A stretch of DNA of 53,995 bases from Microcystis aeruginosa Ma_SC_T_19800800_S464 (lineage in GTDB: Bacteria > Cyanobacteriota > Cyanobacteriia > Cyanobacteriales > Microcystaceae). The notes below the pieces were generated by a model. The model had not been told where the DNA came from. It saw only the letters and a program-made list of their open reading frames with translations, and searched no databases. Positions 8,979-18,039 of the stretch are shown here, one piece after another (position 1 is the stretch's first letter; each line of letters starts with the position of its first letter). The position numbers and the translations under genes were made by a program. The stretch covers positions 1-53,995 of the forward strand of contig SFBL01000106.1 of the NCBI GenBank assembly GCA_007095785.1. The letters run 5' to 3'.

Positions 8979-9749
8979 ATGAGTGAAGTAATTTTATCGG
9001 TAAAAAATCTGACCGCTAGTATTGATGGAAACCAGATTCTTAAAGGAGTTAACCTCGAAATTAAAGCGGGTGAAACCCACGCAATTATGGGACGCAATGG
9101 CTCAGGAAAAAGTACCTTTTCCAAAGTAATCGCTGGACATCCCGATTATGAAGTAACTGGGGGAGAAATAATTTATAAAGGCGAAAACCTTTTAGAAAAA
9201 GAACCCGATGAACGAGCGCTTATGGGTATCTTTCTCGCTTTCCAATATCCCCTAGAAATCCCCGGCGTTAGTAACCTCGATTTTCTTCGCGTTGCCTATA
9301 ATGCCCGACAAAAATATCTAGGCTCGGAAGAATTAGATAGTTTTGACTTTGAGGAATTAGTCGAGAAAAAACTAGAAGTTGTCCAGATGAATCCTAGCTT
9401 TCTTGGCAGAAGTTTAAACGAAGGTTTCTCCGGTGGTGAGAAAAAACGTAATGAAATCCTACAAATGGCCTTATTAGAACCTACTTTAGGAATTCTCGAT
9501 GAAATTGACTCCGGTTTAGACATCGATGCTTTGCGAATTGTTGCCCAGGGAGTCAATCAATTAGCTACTCCCGATAACGCTTTTTTACTTATCACTCACT
9601 ATCAGCGTCTGCTCAACTACATTGAACCCGATGTTATTCATGTTATGTACGATGGGCGCATTGTCACCAGTGGCGGTAAAGAATTAGCCCTCGAATTAGA
9701 AAGAACTGGCTACGATTTCCTCGACGAACAATTATTAGCCGTTAAGTAA
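8979..9749 (+). CDS. sufC: Fe-S assembly ATPase SufC
   Basis: SufC is the ABC-type ATPase that powers SufBC2D. The 256-residue protein has Walker [10 protein letters not shown] (about residue 37), the Q-loop in LAFQYP, the signature SGGEKKRNE (about 150), and Walker [13 protein letters not shown] (about 170). The ABC signature followed by KKRNE is typical of SufC and separates it from transporters. It lies 123 bp after sufB, with the hairpin repeat between them. Confidence 0.96.
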   Translation: MSEVILSVKNLTASIDGNQILKGVNLEIKAGETHAIMGRNGSGKSTFSKVIAGHPDYEVTGGEIIYKGENLLEKEPDERALMGIFLAFQYPLEIPGVSNLDFLRVAYNARQKYLGSEELDSFDFEELVEKKLEVVQMNPSFLGRSLNEGFSGGEKKRNEILQMALLEPTLGILDEIDSGLDIDALRIVAQGVNQLATPDNAFLLITHYQRLLNYIEPDVIHVMYDGRIVTSGGKELALELERTGYDFLDEQLLAVK

Positions 9750-9756
9750 TCTAGCT

Positions 9757-10010
9757 ATCAGTTATCAGTTACCAGTTATCAGTTATCAGTTATCAGTTAT
9801 CAGTTATCAGTTATCAGTTATCAGTATTCAGTTATCAGTTATCAGTATTCAGTATTCAGGAGTCGGGAGATAGGGTGGTCACTGCGTGCGCGTTGCGGGG
9901 GGATTTAGGGGTTTAGGGAAATTTCAGCCAAATGCTCCACTACCCCACACCCCACACCCCACACCCCACACCCTACACCCCACACCCTACACCCCAACCC
10001 CCAACCCTCC
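9757..10010. repeat. CAGTTAT and CACACCCC tandem repeats in the sufC-sufD gap
   Basis: The 275-bp gap holds about a dozen CAGTTAT/CAGTATT heptamers (9757-9860) and then a CCCCACAC-type run (9938-10010). The second run produces a spurious Pro/Thr-rich extension of the sufD frame. No promoter is apparent, so sufCD are probably co-transcribed through it. Confidence 0.85.
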
Positions 10011-10024
10011 AACCCCTCTTACCA

Positions 10025-11350
10025 ATGACAGCCATAATCACGAAACCTGAACAATCAGGAGAATTATTGTTAAAATTGTCCCGAGCAACGGTTCCCACTA
10101 TCGATAACGGTAAAATTCTCGAATTAAGAGAATCGGGAGCCAGTAAAGCTCAAGAATTAGCCATCCCGGGCAAAAAAGATGAAGAATGGCAATTCACCGA
10201 TTTAAGTCAACTATGGGCGATCGATTTTTGCGTCCCCCAACCCGTTACAATCGATAAAAATGCCCTCGCTACTTTTTTGCTGCCCGAAGCCAAAAACAGC
10301 CACCTAGTCTTCGTTAACGGCATTTATCAGCCCGAATTGTCCGATATCTCCGCTTTACCCGCCGGTGTCAGCGTCAGCAATCTCGCCAATGCACAAAAAG
10401 ATGTTCTTGTCAACTATCTAGGGAAAGAAAAAACACCCGAATTTTTTACCGCACTCAACCAAGCTGGTTTAAGCGATGGGGCAGTAATTCACGTCACCGC
10501 TAATACCGTCGTCACAACCCCGATACATCTCTTATTTATCACCGTTGTGGAGGAAATTCCCCGCTTTTATCAGCCCCATAGCCTAATCGTGGCGGAAACG
10601 GGAGCTAGTGTAAATATTATTGAGAATTACGGGGCTTTAGCCGAACATTGCTCCGATTTACCTCTAAATTACTCTTATTTTACCAACGCTGTCACGGAAA
10701 TTTATCTCGAAGCCAACGCCGAAGTCATCCATACCAGAGTACAAAGGGAATCAGGAGATGGTTTTCACATCGGACGCACGATAATTGAACAAGGGCGCGA
10801 TAGCCGTTACACTCTCAACGAGATAAATCTAGGAGCTAAACTCTGCCGTCATAACCTCGATATCCTGCAAAAAGGAGAACAAACCGAGACAAATCTGCAC
10901 GGATTAGCCATGATTACCGGACAACAAACCGCCGATACCCACAGCGCCATCTATCTCAACCATCCCCATGGCATCACCAAGCAACTGCATAAATGTATCG
11001 TTGATGGTAGCGCTCACGCTATCTTTAATGGTAAAGTGTTTGTTCCCAAGCCCGCCCAATTAACCAACGCCTCCCAGTTAAATCGGAATTTGTTAATTTC
11101 TAACAAGGCACGAGTCAACACCAAACCCGAATTACAAATTACCGCCGATAACGTCAAATGTTCCCACGGGGCAACCGTTAGCCAACTGGAAGCCGATGAT
11201 TTATTCTATCTGCAAAGCCGGGGCTTAAGCGCCGACACCGCCCGCAGTTTGTTAATTGATGCTTTCTCGGCCGAGATTTTAGCTAAAATTCCTCTAGAAT
11301 CCCTCCGCCAAAGATTGGGGCAATGCGTCGCCTGTCGCACTGTGGAATAA
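10025..11350 (+). CDS. sufD: Fe-S cluster assembly protein SufD
   Basis: SufD pairs with SufB in the SufBC2D scaffold and is needed for iron acquisition. The start is the ATG at 10025 (MTAIITKPE), giving 441 residues. The upstream extension of the frame encodes only low-complexity Pro-Thr repeats from tandem DNA and is excluded. Recognisable features are the KDEEWQFTDLSQL N-terminal motif (about residue 51), the parallel beta-helix core, and the C-terminal CSHGATVSQLEADDLFYLQSRG segment shared by SufB and SufD. Confidence 0.95.
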   Translation: MTAIITKPEQSGELLLKLSRATVPTIDNGKILELRESGASKAQELAIPGKKDEEWQFTDLSQLWAIDFCVPQPVTIDKNALATFLLPEAKNSHLVFVNGIYQPELSDISALPAGVSVSNLANAQKDVLVNYLGKEKTPEFFTALNQAGLSDGAVIHVTANTVVTTPIHLLFITVVEEIPRFYQPHSLIVAETGASVNIIENYGALAEHCSDLPLNYSYFTNAVTEIYLEANAEVIHTRVQRESGDGFHIGRTIIEQGRDSRYTLNEINLGAKLCRHNLDILQKGEQTETNLHGLAMITGQQTADTHSAIYLNHPHGITKQLHKCIVDGSAHAIFNGKVFVPKPAQLTNASQLNRNLLISNKARVNTKPELQITADNVKCSHGATVSQLEADDLFYLQSRGLSADTARSLLIDAFSAEILAKIPLESLRQRLGQCVACRTVE

Positions 11351-11405
11351 CTCTACCGGGGTGGATGCCAACCTGCCCAAAGTACCCCTCTGACTCCTGA
11401 CTAAA

Positions 11406-12668
11406 ATGACAATTATCCAAGAAAAAACTCTCGCCCAAAAAGTCCGCGCCGATTTCCCTATCCTTCATCAAAACGTACACGATAAACCCCTTATCTATTT
11501 CGATAGTGCCGCCACTTCCCAAAAACCGATTCAAGTATTAGAAACCCTGCGAAACTATTACGAAAAAGATAACGCCAATGTGCATCGGGGGGCGCATACT
11601 TTAAGTGTCCGAGCAACGGAAGCCTACGAAGGGGCCAGAGATAAGGTCGCTAGGTTTATTAATGCCGCTTCTCGTCGGGAAATTGTCTATACTCGCAACG
11701 CTACGGAAGCGATTAATTTAGTCGCCTACAGTTGGGCATTAAATACCCTGAAAGCAGGGGATGAAATTATTCTCTCGGTCATGGAACACCACAGTAATTT
11801 AATCCCTTGGCAAATTGTCTCCCAAAAGACGGGGGCAGTGATTAAATATGTGCAATTAACCAGCGAAGAAAGCTTTGATTTAGAACAATATAAATCCTTA
11901 TTATCTGACAAAACTAAATTAGTTGCTGTCCTTCATGTTTCTAACACCTTAGGCTGTATTAATCCCGTTGCCGAAATAGTCAGCCTTGCCCATCAAGTCG
12001 GGGCGAAAGTATTAATTGATGCCTGTCAAAGTGTCCCCCATTTAGCCATTGATGTGCAGGCCATAGATTGTGATTGGTTGGTGGCTAGTGGTCATAAAAT
12101 GTGCGCCCCCACCGGTATTGGATTTTTGTACGGCAAAGAGGCCATTTTAGAGGCAATGCCGCCCTTTTTTGGTGGTGGCGAAATGATTGCGGAAGTCTAT
12201 TTAGACCATTTTACCTGTGCCGAACTGCCCCACAAATTTGAAGCTGGAACCCCCGCTATCGGCGAAGCGATTGCTCTCGGTGCTGCGGTAGAATATTTAA
12301 TGGGTTTAGGTATGGATAATATTCATGCCTACGAAGAAGAATTAACCGCTCATTTGTTCAAAAAATTAGGAGAAATTGATGGTTTAAGAATTTACGGGCC
12401 GCCACCTAGTTTAACAGGCCAAGGTCGGGCTAGTTTAGCCGCCTTTAATGTGGAAGGGATTCATGCTAGTGATTTAGCTACTTTATTAGACCAGGAAGGA
12501 ATCGCTATTCGCTCCGGTCATCACTGTACCCAACCTCTACACCGCCTTTTTGATGCTTCTGGCAGCGCGCGGGCAAGTCTATATTTTTATAATACCCGAG
12601 AAGAAATCGATCGCTTTATTGTCGCTTTACAGGAAACTATTGATTTCTTTGCCAATTGTTTTTCTTAG
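11406..12668 (+). CDS. sufS: Cysteine desulfurase, SufS type
   Basis: SufS removes sulfur from cysteine, giving alanine and an enzyme-bound persulfide for Fe-S cluster building. The 420-residue protein has the PLP-binding lysine in [12 protein letters not shown] (about residue 230) and the catalytic cysteine in [12 protein letters not shown] (about 372), the group II (SufS/CsdA) arrangement. It follows sufD by 55 bp and completes sufBCDS. No SufE/SufU gene is seen nearby; in cyanobacteria sufE lies elsewhere. Confidence 0.95.
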   Translation: MTIIQEKTLAQKVRADFPILHQNVHDKPLIYFDSAATSQKPIQVLETLRNYYEKDNANVHRGAHTLSVRATEAYEGARDKVARFINAASRREIVYTRNATEAINLVAYSWALNTLKAGDEIILSVMEHHSNLIPWQIVSQKTGAVIKYVQLTSEESFDLEQYKSLLSDKTKLVAVLHVSNTLGCINPVAEIVSLAHQVGAKVLIDACQSVPHLAIDVQAIDCDWLVASGHKMCAPTGIGFLYGKEAILEAMPPFFGGGEMIAEVYLDHFTCAELPHKFEAGTPAIGEAIALGAAVEYLMGLGMDNIHAYEEELTAHLFKKLGEIDGLRIYGPPPSLTGQGRASLAAFNVEGIHASDLATLLDQEGIAIRSGHHCTQPLHRLFDASGSARASLYFYNTREEIDRFIVALQETIDFFANCFS

Positions 12669-12702
12669 GGGTATCTCTGGCCTCTTTTCCTGTTCTTAAA
12701 GA

Positions 12703-14208
12703 GTGAAGGAAGTTACTTATTATTATCAAGGAATTTGTCCTGAAACGGGCGAGTTATTACGCTTGCCCCGCACTCTTTTGGCTGAAAAAATCGCCCAAGA
12801 TTTGATGACAACTATCACCAATCCTCAAGGTAAAATGTATGGAATTTTGTTAGGAGAAAATGCTGCTGGCGAAATAGAAGTTTTAAAAGCTTTTTCTGGA
12901 CAGGGAGAAGCTGCTGGCTGGGTTCCGTCTCTAGTGGGGAGAGAAAAAATTATTCGGGAAGAAAAGCGAGTTTTGCAACTTTTAGAAACAATTAAACGGG
13001 AAATTATCACCCTACAATCAATTCCCGAACATGGTTTATATCGACTCAATCAAGCAAGTTTTGAGCGCAAAATACAAGCTTTACAAAAACAACATCAAAA
13101 CCATAAACAGGAACGAGATAGATTAAGAAATTTAGGAGATTTAAACTCAGAAGAATTGGAAAAGTTAAATAATCTCAGTCGTCAGGAAAAAAGAGCAAGA
13201 AAGCAATTAAAACAGGAACAAAAACAAGTTTTAGAACCCTTAATTGAGAAAATAAACTTCGCCAATCAGAGAATTATTGAACTTAAGCAACAGCGTAGGA
13301 ACCTCTCCAAACAGTTACAGGAATTGCTGTATCAATCCTACTGTTTAAACAACTTTTCTGGACAATCTCTCTCCTTAGCTAAATTGATGGGCAGTAATTT
13401 GTTACCGACGGGAACAGGGGAATGTTGCGCGCCAAAATTATTAAATTATGCCGCCATGAAAGGATTAAAACCGGTCGCTATGGCCGAATTTTGGTGGGGA
13501 GAATCGAATCGAGATAGAAAACAGGGAGAATTTTATGGTGCTTGTCAAGAAAGATGTCAACCTCTCATGGGTTTTTTACTCTCTGGTTTACGTTCATCCC
13601 TAGAAATTATCTATGAAGACGAGGGAATAATTGTTATTAATAAACCTGCGGGATTATTATCGGTAGCAGGACGTTATCAAGATAGTCAAGATGCTGTGGT
13701 CAATCGTTTTCGTCGTCAGGGAAAAAATCTTATTCCCGTTCATCGTTTAGATCGAGAAACTTCTGGTATATTATTACTGGCTAAAAGTTTAGATATTTAT
13801 CGTTGTTTATCCCAACAATTTCAACGGCGAGAAGTGGAGAAAATCTACGAAGCTATATTATCAGAAATTGTTGAGCCAGAATCGGGTATAATTGACCTAC
13901 CTCTCTGGGGAAATCCGCAAAATCGACCCTATCAAACTGTGGATTGGCAAAGGGGAAAAGCTAGTCAAACCTATTTTAAAGTTGTGGGGAAAGAAGGCAA
14001 TTATTCTCGCCTCGAATTTATTCCCTACACGGGAAGAACTCATCAAATTCGTGTTCATAGTCAAGCGGGATTAGGGATAGGAATTTTAGGCGATCGCTTG
14101 TATAATGGTAAGCAGTCCGACCGTTTATACCTACACGCTAAACAATTATCTTTTCGTCATCCTCAGACCGAAAATAAACTTGATCTCATCATTCCCACCC
14201 CCTTTTGA
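12703..14208 (+). CDS. RluA-family pseudouridine synthase with long N-terminal extension
   Basis: A 501-residue protein starting at a GTG (12703), 34 bp after sufS. The C-terminal half (from about 300) is an RluA-type domain: it carries the active-site motif HRLDRETSG with the catalytic Asp near residue 349, and IINKPAGLLSV before it. It should convert specific uridines in rRNA or tRNA to pseudouridine. The N-terminal 290 residues hold a strongly charged coiled coil (about 100-210) and a segment with GTGECCAPKLL. This enlarged form occurs in other bacteria, usually annotated only as RluA family. The exact RNA target is unknown. Confidence 0.85.
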   Translation: MKEVTYYYQGICPETGELLRLPRTLLAEKIAQDLMTTITNPQGKMYGILLGENAAGEIEVLKAFSGQGEAAGWVPSLVGREKIIREEKRVLQLLETIKREIITLQSIPEHGLYRLNQASFERKIQALQKQHQNHKQERDRLRNLGDLNSEELEKLNNLSRQEKRARKQLKQEQKQVLEPLIEKINFANQRIIELKQQRRNLSKQLQELLYQSYCLNNFSGQSLSLAKLMGSNLLPTGTGECCAPKLLNYAAMKGLKPVAMAEFWWGESNRDRKQGEFYGACQERCQPLMGFLLSGLRSSLEIIYEDEGIIVINKPAGLLSVAGRYQDSQDAVVNRFRRQGKNLIPVHRLDRETSGILLLAKSLDIYRCLSQQFQRREVEKIYEAILSEIVEPESGIIDLPLWGNPQNRPYQTVDWQRGKASQTYFKVVGKEGNYSRLEFIPYTGRTHQIRVHSQAGLGIGILGDRLYNGKQSDRLYLHAKQLSFRHPQTENKLDLIIPTPF

Positions 14209-14535
14209 GAGCTATAAATAGGGACAGAATCAGGGCTACCGAGGATACTTTATCTCGGCTGATTTCTGAGAGCCTTGTAAATCAAGACTAAAGATATAGT
14301 TGCACAGGGGGTAACGTCGCTTTACCGTAAACTTTTTCAGCTTGTCCGAGCGGGATTCCTGGTTCGATATCTTCAACAGTGCCATAGTTAGGAGCCTCTG
14401 TCTAAATGATTCCCATCGGAAACATAAAAAAGAACTTGATTCCTTGCTCACTCTACGATTTCAGAAGTTTAATAAATCTCAGATTATGACCTTCTAAAGT
14501 ATAGCTTGTAATCACTTGCTCGAATGAATTAGCAT

Positions 14536-14592
14536 GGTGCGTTCCCAAAAATCTATCGGTGCGGCAGTCGCAGCTAGATTAGGGAACGCACC
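14536..14592. repeat. 57-bp palindromic element, copy 1
   Basis: Perfect 11-bp arms GGTGCGTTCCC (14536-14546) and GGGAACGCACC (14582-14592) bound the element. A second 57-bp copy with the same arms lies at 33138-33194, and a half copy (right arm only) at 15707-15717. The inner sequences differ, so the arms are the conserved part, as in small palindromic elements. Confidence 0.8.
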
Positions 14593-14596
14593 CTAC

Positions 14597-14637
14597 AGCG
14601 ATGGCGTACTGCTACGCAGTGCCTTCGGCATCGCACT
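14597..14637. repeat. GCGATGGC...GCATCGC hairpin repeat
   Basis: GCGATG at the left pairs with CATCGC at the right, with an inner TACTGCTACGCAGT stem. Repeats of this form are common in cyanobacterial intergenic DNA. It directly follows the 57-bp palindrome. Confidence 0.6.
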
Positions 14638-14654
14638 ACTAGGAATAAGCAGTG

Positions 14655-15527
14655 TTAGACATCTTTTAGCTCTTCAAACCTTGACAAGAGCCTATTAGGA
14701 ACTAAGAAAATCATTTTAATATGAAAGTTTGTCGGTTTTGTTTCAATCTTCATGAATTTTGGTTGGAAATTAGCTCCATCCTCATCCTTAGGTTTGACGA
14801 AAGCAAAACAGGTAAATTCAATAGATTTAATAAATTCAAGGAGCTTCTTTGTTGGATAAATTTCGGACAAGACCAAAGGTTGATCTCGAATTAGAAGATT
14901 TTTGCCACCCATTAGTATATCGAAGTCTGCTCCTTCAGCATCTGTTTTGATACATGAAACACTTAGTAACGGATAATCAGACATCAATTTGTCTAAAGTA
15001 TTTACCTTGACTGTCACCTTGTTCTCTTGGGGACTATGCCTGACCAGCGAATTTAGTTCAGGCATTGAGTTCAAATTAAGATCCATAGTGCCAGGGTGGG
15101 AAAAAAGTGCCTCTTCTAGAACATGACAATTTTGAAACTGGGAAAGATTTCTCTTTAAGTGTTCAACCATTCTCGGATCGGGTTCAAAGGCATAAACCTG
15201 ATTGGATAAAGGAGCAGCAAGTAAACTGTAATAACCAATATTAGCTCCAACATCAATAAAGTCTTTATTAATATCTAAGAACTGATGAAGGATAATTTCA
15301 GATCCCCAATCCAACTTGCTTCCCTTGAGGAAAATTTCCGTTCCGAATCGACTATCGTAAGGCAGAATCATTTCTACATTATTAAATAGAACCATTTTCT
15401 GATTGAGCTTGGTTATTTTATAAAATGCTCGTACTAGATAGCGGTATAAGAAATCCCAGCCACCAATCTCTCGAACCAATCCAAGAAAATAATTGAACTT
15501 ATGCAAATAAATAGTTCCTTTCAACAT
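14655..15527 (-). CDS. FkbM family methyltransferase
   Basis: A 290-residue SAM-dependent methyltransferase of the FkbM type. Motif I is FIDVGANIGYYSLLAA (about residue 90), followed by the acidic ribose-binding segment YAFEPDPRMVEHLKRNL and a later SCIKTDAEGADFDILMGG, both typical of FkbM. Members O-methylate sugars, lipids or natural products. The substrate is unknown. It stands alone on the minus strand, flanked by dispersed repeats on both sides, so it may be part of variable accessory DNA. Confidence 0.85.
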   Translation of the reverse strand: MLKGTIYLHKFNYFLGLVREIGGWDFLYRYLVRAFYKITKLNQKMVLFNNVEMILPYDSRFGTEIFLKGSKLDWGSEIILHQFLDINKDFIDVGANIGYYSLLAAPLSNQVYAFEPDPRMVEHLKRNLSQFQNCHVLEEALFSHPGTMDLNLNSMPELNSLVRHSPQENKVTVKVNTLDKLMSDYPLLSVSCIKTDAEGADFDILMGGKNLLIRDQPLVLSEIYPTKKLLEFIKSIEFTCFAFVKPKDEDGANFQPKFMKIETKPTNFHIKMIFLVPNRLLSRFEELKDV

Positions 15528-15608
15528 ATACTCTTACTTCAATTTAGCCATGGAGGCATCTAGGGATTAATTATAGCGCTCTCTGCGGTCGAGCCACCCC
15601 CTCTGTCC

Positions 15609-15678
15609 CACTATCCCACCTGCATCGGTCTCACACCCCCTCAATAAAACCCAATACCCCACTGTGCGGTCTAATCAC
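15609..15678. repeat. Left flanking direct repeat of the HEPN/DUF262 module
   Basis: This segment, ending GCGGTCTAATCAC, matches 17801-17857 in the same orientation: both share a TATCCCACC core, CATCGGTCT followed by a C-rich stretch, and the terminal GCGGTCTAATCAC. The left copy has about 13 extra bases in the middle. Together the copies bracket the HEPN and DUF262 genes. Confidence 0.6.
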
Positions 15679-15749
15679 TATCGATGCGGCAGTAGGAGCC
15701 ACATCAGGGAACGCACCCTACAGCGATGGCTATTTAAAATGCGTAGATT

Positions 15750-16406
15750 TCATGATGAGCTAGGCGGATTTGATGGTTTCAAATACTTCCGATTATCTAA
15801 GCAATCAATTACAGATAGTCCTAACTCATACATAGCTTCCAAAGCCGCATTTTCATACTTGTTATACTCAGTCAGATCATGAATTATGTCTTTCTGCCCA
15901 TGAGCTATATTATTTCTCCTGCTTACTAATGTCTTAAGTAAAAGCTCATGTTGATCCACCATTGAGCATGATAAACCAGCATCTGTAGAGTTCTTTTTAA
16001 GCAGCATAGGCTTTAAATTGCTATCTGCTTCTAAGCGAATCTTGAATTCAATATTCTCATTAATTAAAGCTGGCAATTCGTTGGAAAAAAAGCTCCAAAC
16101 TCCATCTGCTGACAAATCACCTCCAAGTTCTTTAAAGCGCTTCCTTAGCGATAGCTTTATAACCTCCTCACGGCATTGATTGCGTTTAATATTTTGCCTT
16201 TGAATTGTATCGAGGTATAAATCCCATGCCAATCTACAAAAACCTTCATAGTGAGCATATAGCAAAGTAGTAATAGCTCTCAAGAGAGCTTCATACCTTA
16301 CAGGATGCTTAACCCTATCAGTCGTTAATATTTGAAGTTTAATTGCAGCCAGTTCTCCTTCTCTCCAGTTGAGATCAGCCTCGATCTCATTCGCCCAGTT
16401 GCTCAT
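15750..16406 (-). CDS. HEPN-like protein, MAE_28990/MAE_18760 family
   Basis: A 218-residue all-alpha protein. The R-X4-H signature of HEPN RNases is present as RRNNIAHG near residue 160, with the upstream helix containing HYEGFCRLAWDLY near residue 75. The family was named from Microcystis proteins. HEPN proteins commonly act as RNA-cleaving toxins or in antiviral defence. The start ATG shares one base with the stop of the upstream DUF262 reading frame (TAATG), so the two are translationally coupled. Function as a toxin or defence effector is inferred. Confidence 0.8.
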   Translation of the reverse strand: MSNWANEIEADLNWREGELAAIKLQILTTDRVKHPVRYEALLRAITTLLYAHYEGFCRLAWDLYLDTIQRQNIKRNQCREEVIKLSLRKRFKELGGDLSADGVWSFFSNELPALINENIEFKIRLEADSNLKPMLLKKNSTDAGLSCSMVDQHELLLKTLVSRRNNIAHGQKDIIHDLTEYNKYENAALEAMYELGLSVIDCLDNRKYLKPSNPPSSS

Positions 16407-16975
16407 TACAAATCACTCCGGAGGCTGAGTTGATTTAAACCTTCTTCAATACATCTAATTCTATTAGAAAGCTTAGTTCTGGAGTTAGCTCCAGGTCCAA
16501 TATTATCCTTAAAGCTGTTTGACTGAACAATCTTGATTATTTCATCCCTAACAGAAGAATTATCCAGATTCTCTAATCTTTCTAGTATCCTAAACACGCC
16601 AATTGTAACAGCTTCAAAATAAGCTGGAGCTAAAGCACCAATTGGTGATTGATCGCGATATCGAACAAAAGCACCACTGCCAAGAATTTGGCTCAAGTAA
16701 TCAAATAATCTATTAAAGTCTTGTGTTTCAGTGGAATAATCAAATTGTATTTCTCCAAATAATATATTTTCCATGTATGTGTCTAACCAATCTCTCACAC
16801 TCCCCCGGAAGAGATCTTGAGCATTTTTTGCGGCAAAAAATCTTAAGACAAGCTCTTCGTCTCCCTTTTGTTCTTTTTCTGATTGAGACAATGTATCTAT
16901 GCAAGTCTTAAAGTTTGAATAGGAGGATCTTTCTTGGAGAAACCTATAGAACTTTATACCTGGCTCACCAAACAT
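16406..16975 (-). pseudogene. C-terminal part of a broken DUF262 protein
   Basis: This 189-residue frame is the distal half of a DUF262 protein. The reading frame stays open upstream of the ATG at 16975 and encodes NTGGSILAPQEIRNC just ahead of it, the conserved DUF262 motif following the ParB-like domain. The proximal half lies at 17124-17636 in another frame, separated by about 100 bp that carry a stop. No DUF1524 (His-Me nuclease) domain follows, so the intact protein would have been DUF262 alone. Translation from the internal ATG could still make a fragment and couple to the HEPN gene. Confidence 0.7.
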
Positions 16976-17032
16976 CCTAGAAGAACAGTTGCGAATTTCC
17001 TGTGGAGCTAGAATTGATCCCCCAGTATTTGG

Positions 17033-17124
17033 CTCTTCTCGACTTTGTGTGATAATTTTTGCTTATAGAATCGTGAAATATTTACTGGGAAAGACTTTTA
17101 GGACTATTTTGCTGAAGAAACTAT
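17033..17124. mobile_element. Short insertion disrupting the DUF262 gene
   Basis: About 92 bp separate the two halves of the DUF262 coding region. The left end on the + strand, GGCTCTTCTCGACTTTGTG, resembles ISL3-family terminal repeats. The insert is flanked by similar octamers, CAGTATTT (17025-17032) and CAGTATAG (17125-17132), possibly a decayed 8-bp target duplication. The other end is poorly matched, so a MITE or solo IS remnant is likely but not proven. Confidence 0.45.
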
Positions 17125-17636
17125 CAGTATAGACCCCGTTTCCACATTTCATAACGCAGAAAAGAATTACTTTGCCTTTTAATAATTACTGTCCTTACAG
17201 AGGATCTTTTGATCCTAAGCTTGAGTCTCAATGATAAATCTTCAAAAGTCAGATCATTAAGTTCTGAAATCTGATCACAACCTTCTAACTTTAGAGATTT
17301 CAGCTTTTCTCCATCTATATCAGTGAAATTCAGTACATTGGCATCAATGAATTGAATCACAGAGCTAAGGCGTTGTAAGCCATCAATTAACTCCAAAACC
17401 CCATCTGAGTTCTCAATAGTAAATATCTGTGGTATTGGCAACTCAAGAAGTATGGATTCTATTAAACGAGACTTTTGTTGATTAGACCATCGGAATAACC
17501 TTTGATATTCTGGTTGAATAATGAGTTCCTTTTGAGAATATAAACTGATGATTTCTCCAAAGCTGAGATCGATAGATTCAGTACGAACCTCACCAATTTT
17601 GGCATCTATCCGTTCATCTATTGATTCCATCATCAT
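17124..17636 (-). pseudogene. N-terminal part of a broken DUF262 protein
   Basis: This 170-residue frame holds the DUF262 N-terminal domain: PEYQRLFRWSNQQKSRLIES (from about residue 42), PIPQIFTI, and the ParB/Srx-like DGLQRLSSVIQF (about 86). DUF262 domains are linked to NTP binding or hydrolysis in type IV restriction enzymes such as GmrSD and in other defence systems. The frame ends prematurely after YEMWKRGLY where the family continues with an R-L-N-T-G-G motif, which appears in another frame beyond the insertion. Excising the insertion alone leaves a one-base frame error, so decay is advanced. Confidence 0.72.
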
Positions 17637-18039
17637 ATTCTTCCTAGACTTCTAAACCCTATGGCAAGCAAAACTTGTACCTTAAAAATTCTCATCCTAA
17701 TCTGCCAGTTGAATATTACATTCAAGGAAAAAGTGTAAACAGAGAACGAGCCGCATAACTATTAATCATACCCCTTCCTGCAGTCTAGCACTCTCCCCCA
17801 TCCTAATATCCCACCCCCATCGGTCTAACGCCCCCTTAACTAAGGCGGTCTAATCACCTCAATTTGGGCATAATTACTGCTCTAAGGCGGATTTTACCCC
17901 ATTTAAGGTAAAGGCGAAATTAAAAATTATTGCTACTCTACAGCAAAACGTCTAGAATGGTCATTAATTTTTGTGCATGGTCGGGTCTTCTCAGCGAAGG
18001 CATGGACGAAAAACACATTGTATCTGTCCTAGAGGCACT
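17637..18039. other. Gene-free stretch between the DUF262 remnant and the acyl-CoA dehydrogenase
   Basis: About 400 bp with no reading frame worth calling. It contains the right flanking direct repeat (17801-17857). The presumed promoter of the acyl-CoA dehydrogenase should lie at about 17860-18030 but no strong -35/-10 pair stands out. AGAGG at 18031-18035 serves as the ribosome binding site of the ATG at 18040. Confidence 0.6.
17801..17857. repeat. Right flanking direct repeat of the HEPN/DUF262 module
   Basis: Same-orientation partner of 15609-15678, sharing TATCCCACC, CATCGGTCT and the terminal GCGGTCTAATCAC. The pair suggests that the intervening 2.1 kb was inserted or can be lost by recombination (inference). 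Confidence 0.6.

Larger units (their letters stand above)
14209..14654. other. Gene-free stretch with palindromic repeats
   Basis: About 445 bp without a convincing gene. A 71-residue minus-strand frame (14236-14451) has no family features and is not accepted. The right part contains a 57-bp palindromic element and a HIP1-like hairpin repeat (listed separately). Confidence 0.6.

Noticed and set aside
9757-9870. CRISPR array
   Set aside because: The CAGTTAT units are contiguous heptamers without spacers.
9932-10024. Pro/Thr-rich extension of the sufD frame
   Set aside because: It is translated CACACCCC tandem repeat DNA; the family start is the ATG at 10025.
14236-14451. 71-residue minus-strand frame
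   Set aside because: No motif, no neighbour logic, and it lies in a repeat-rich gap.
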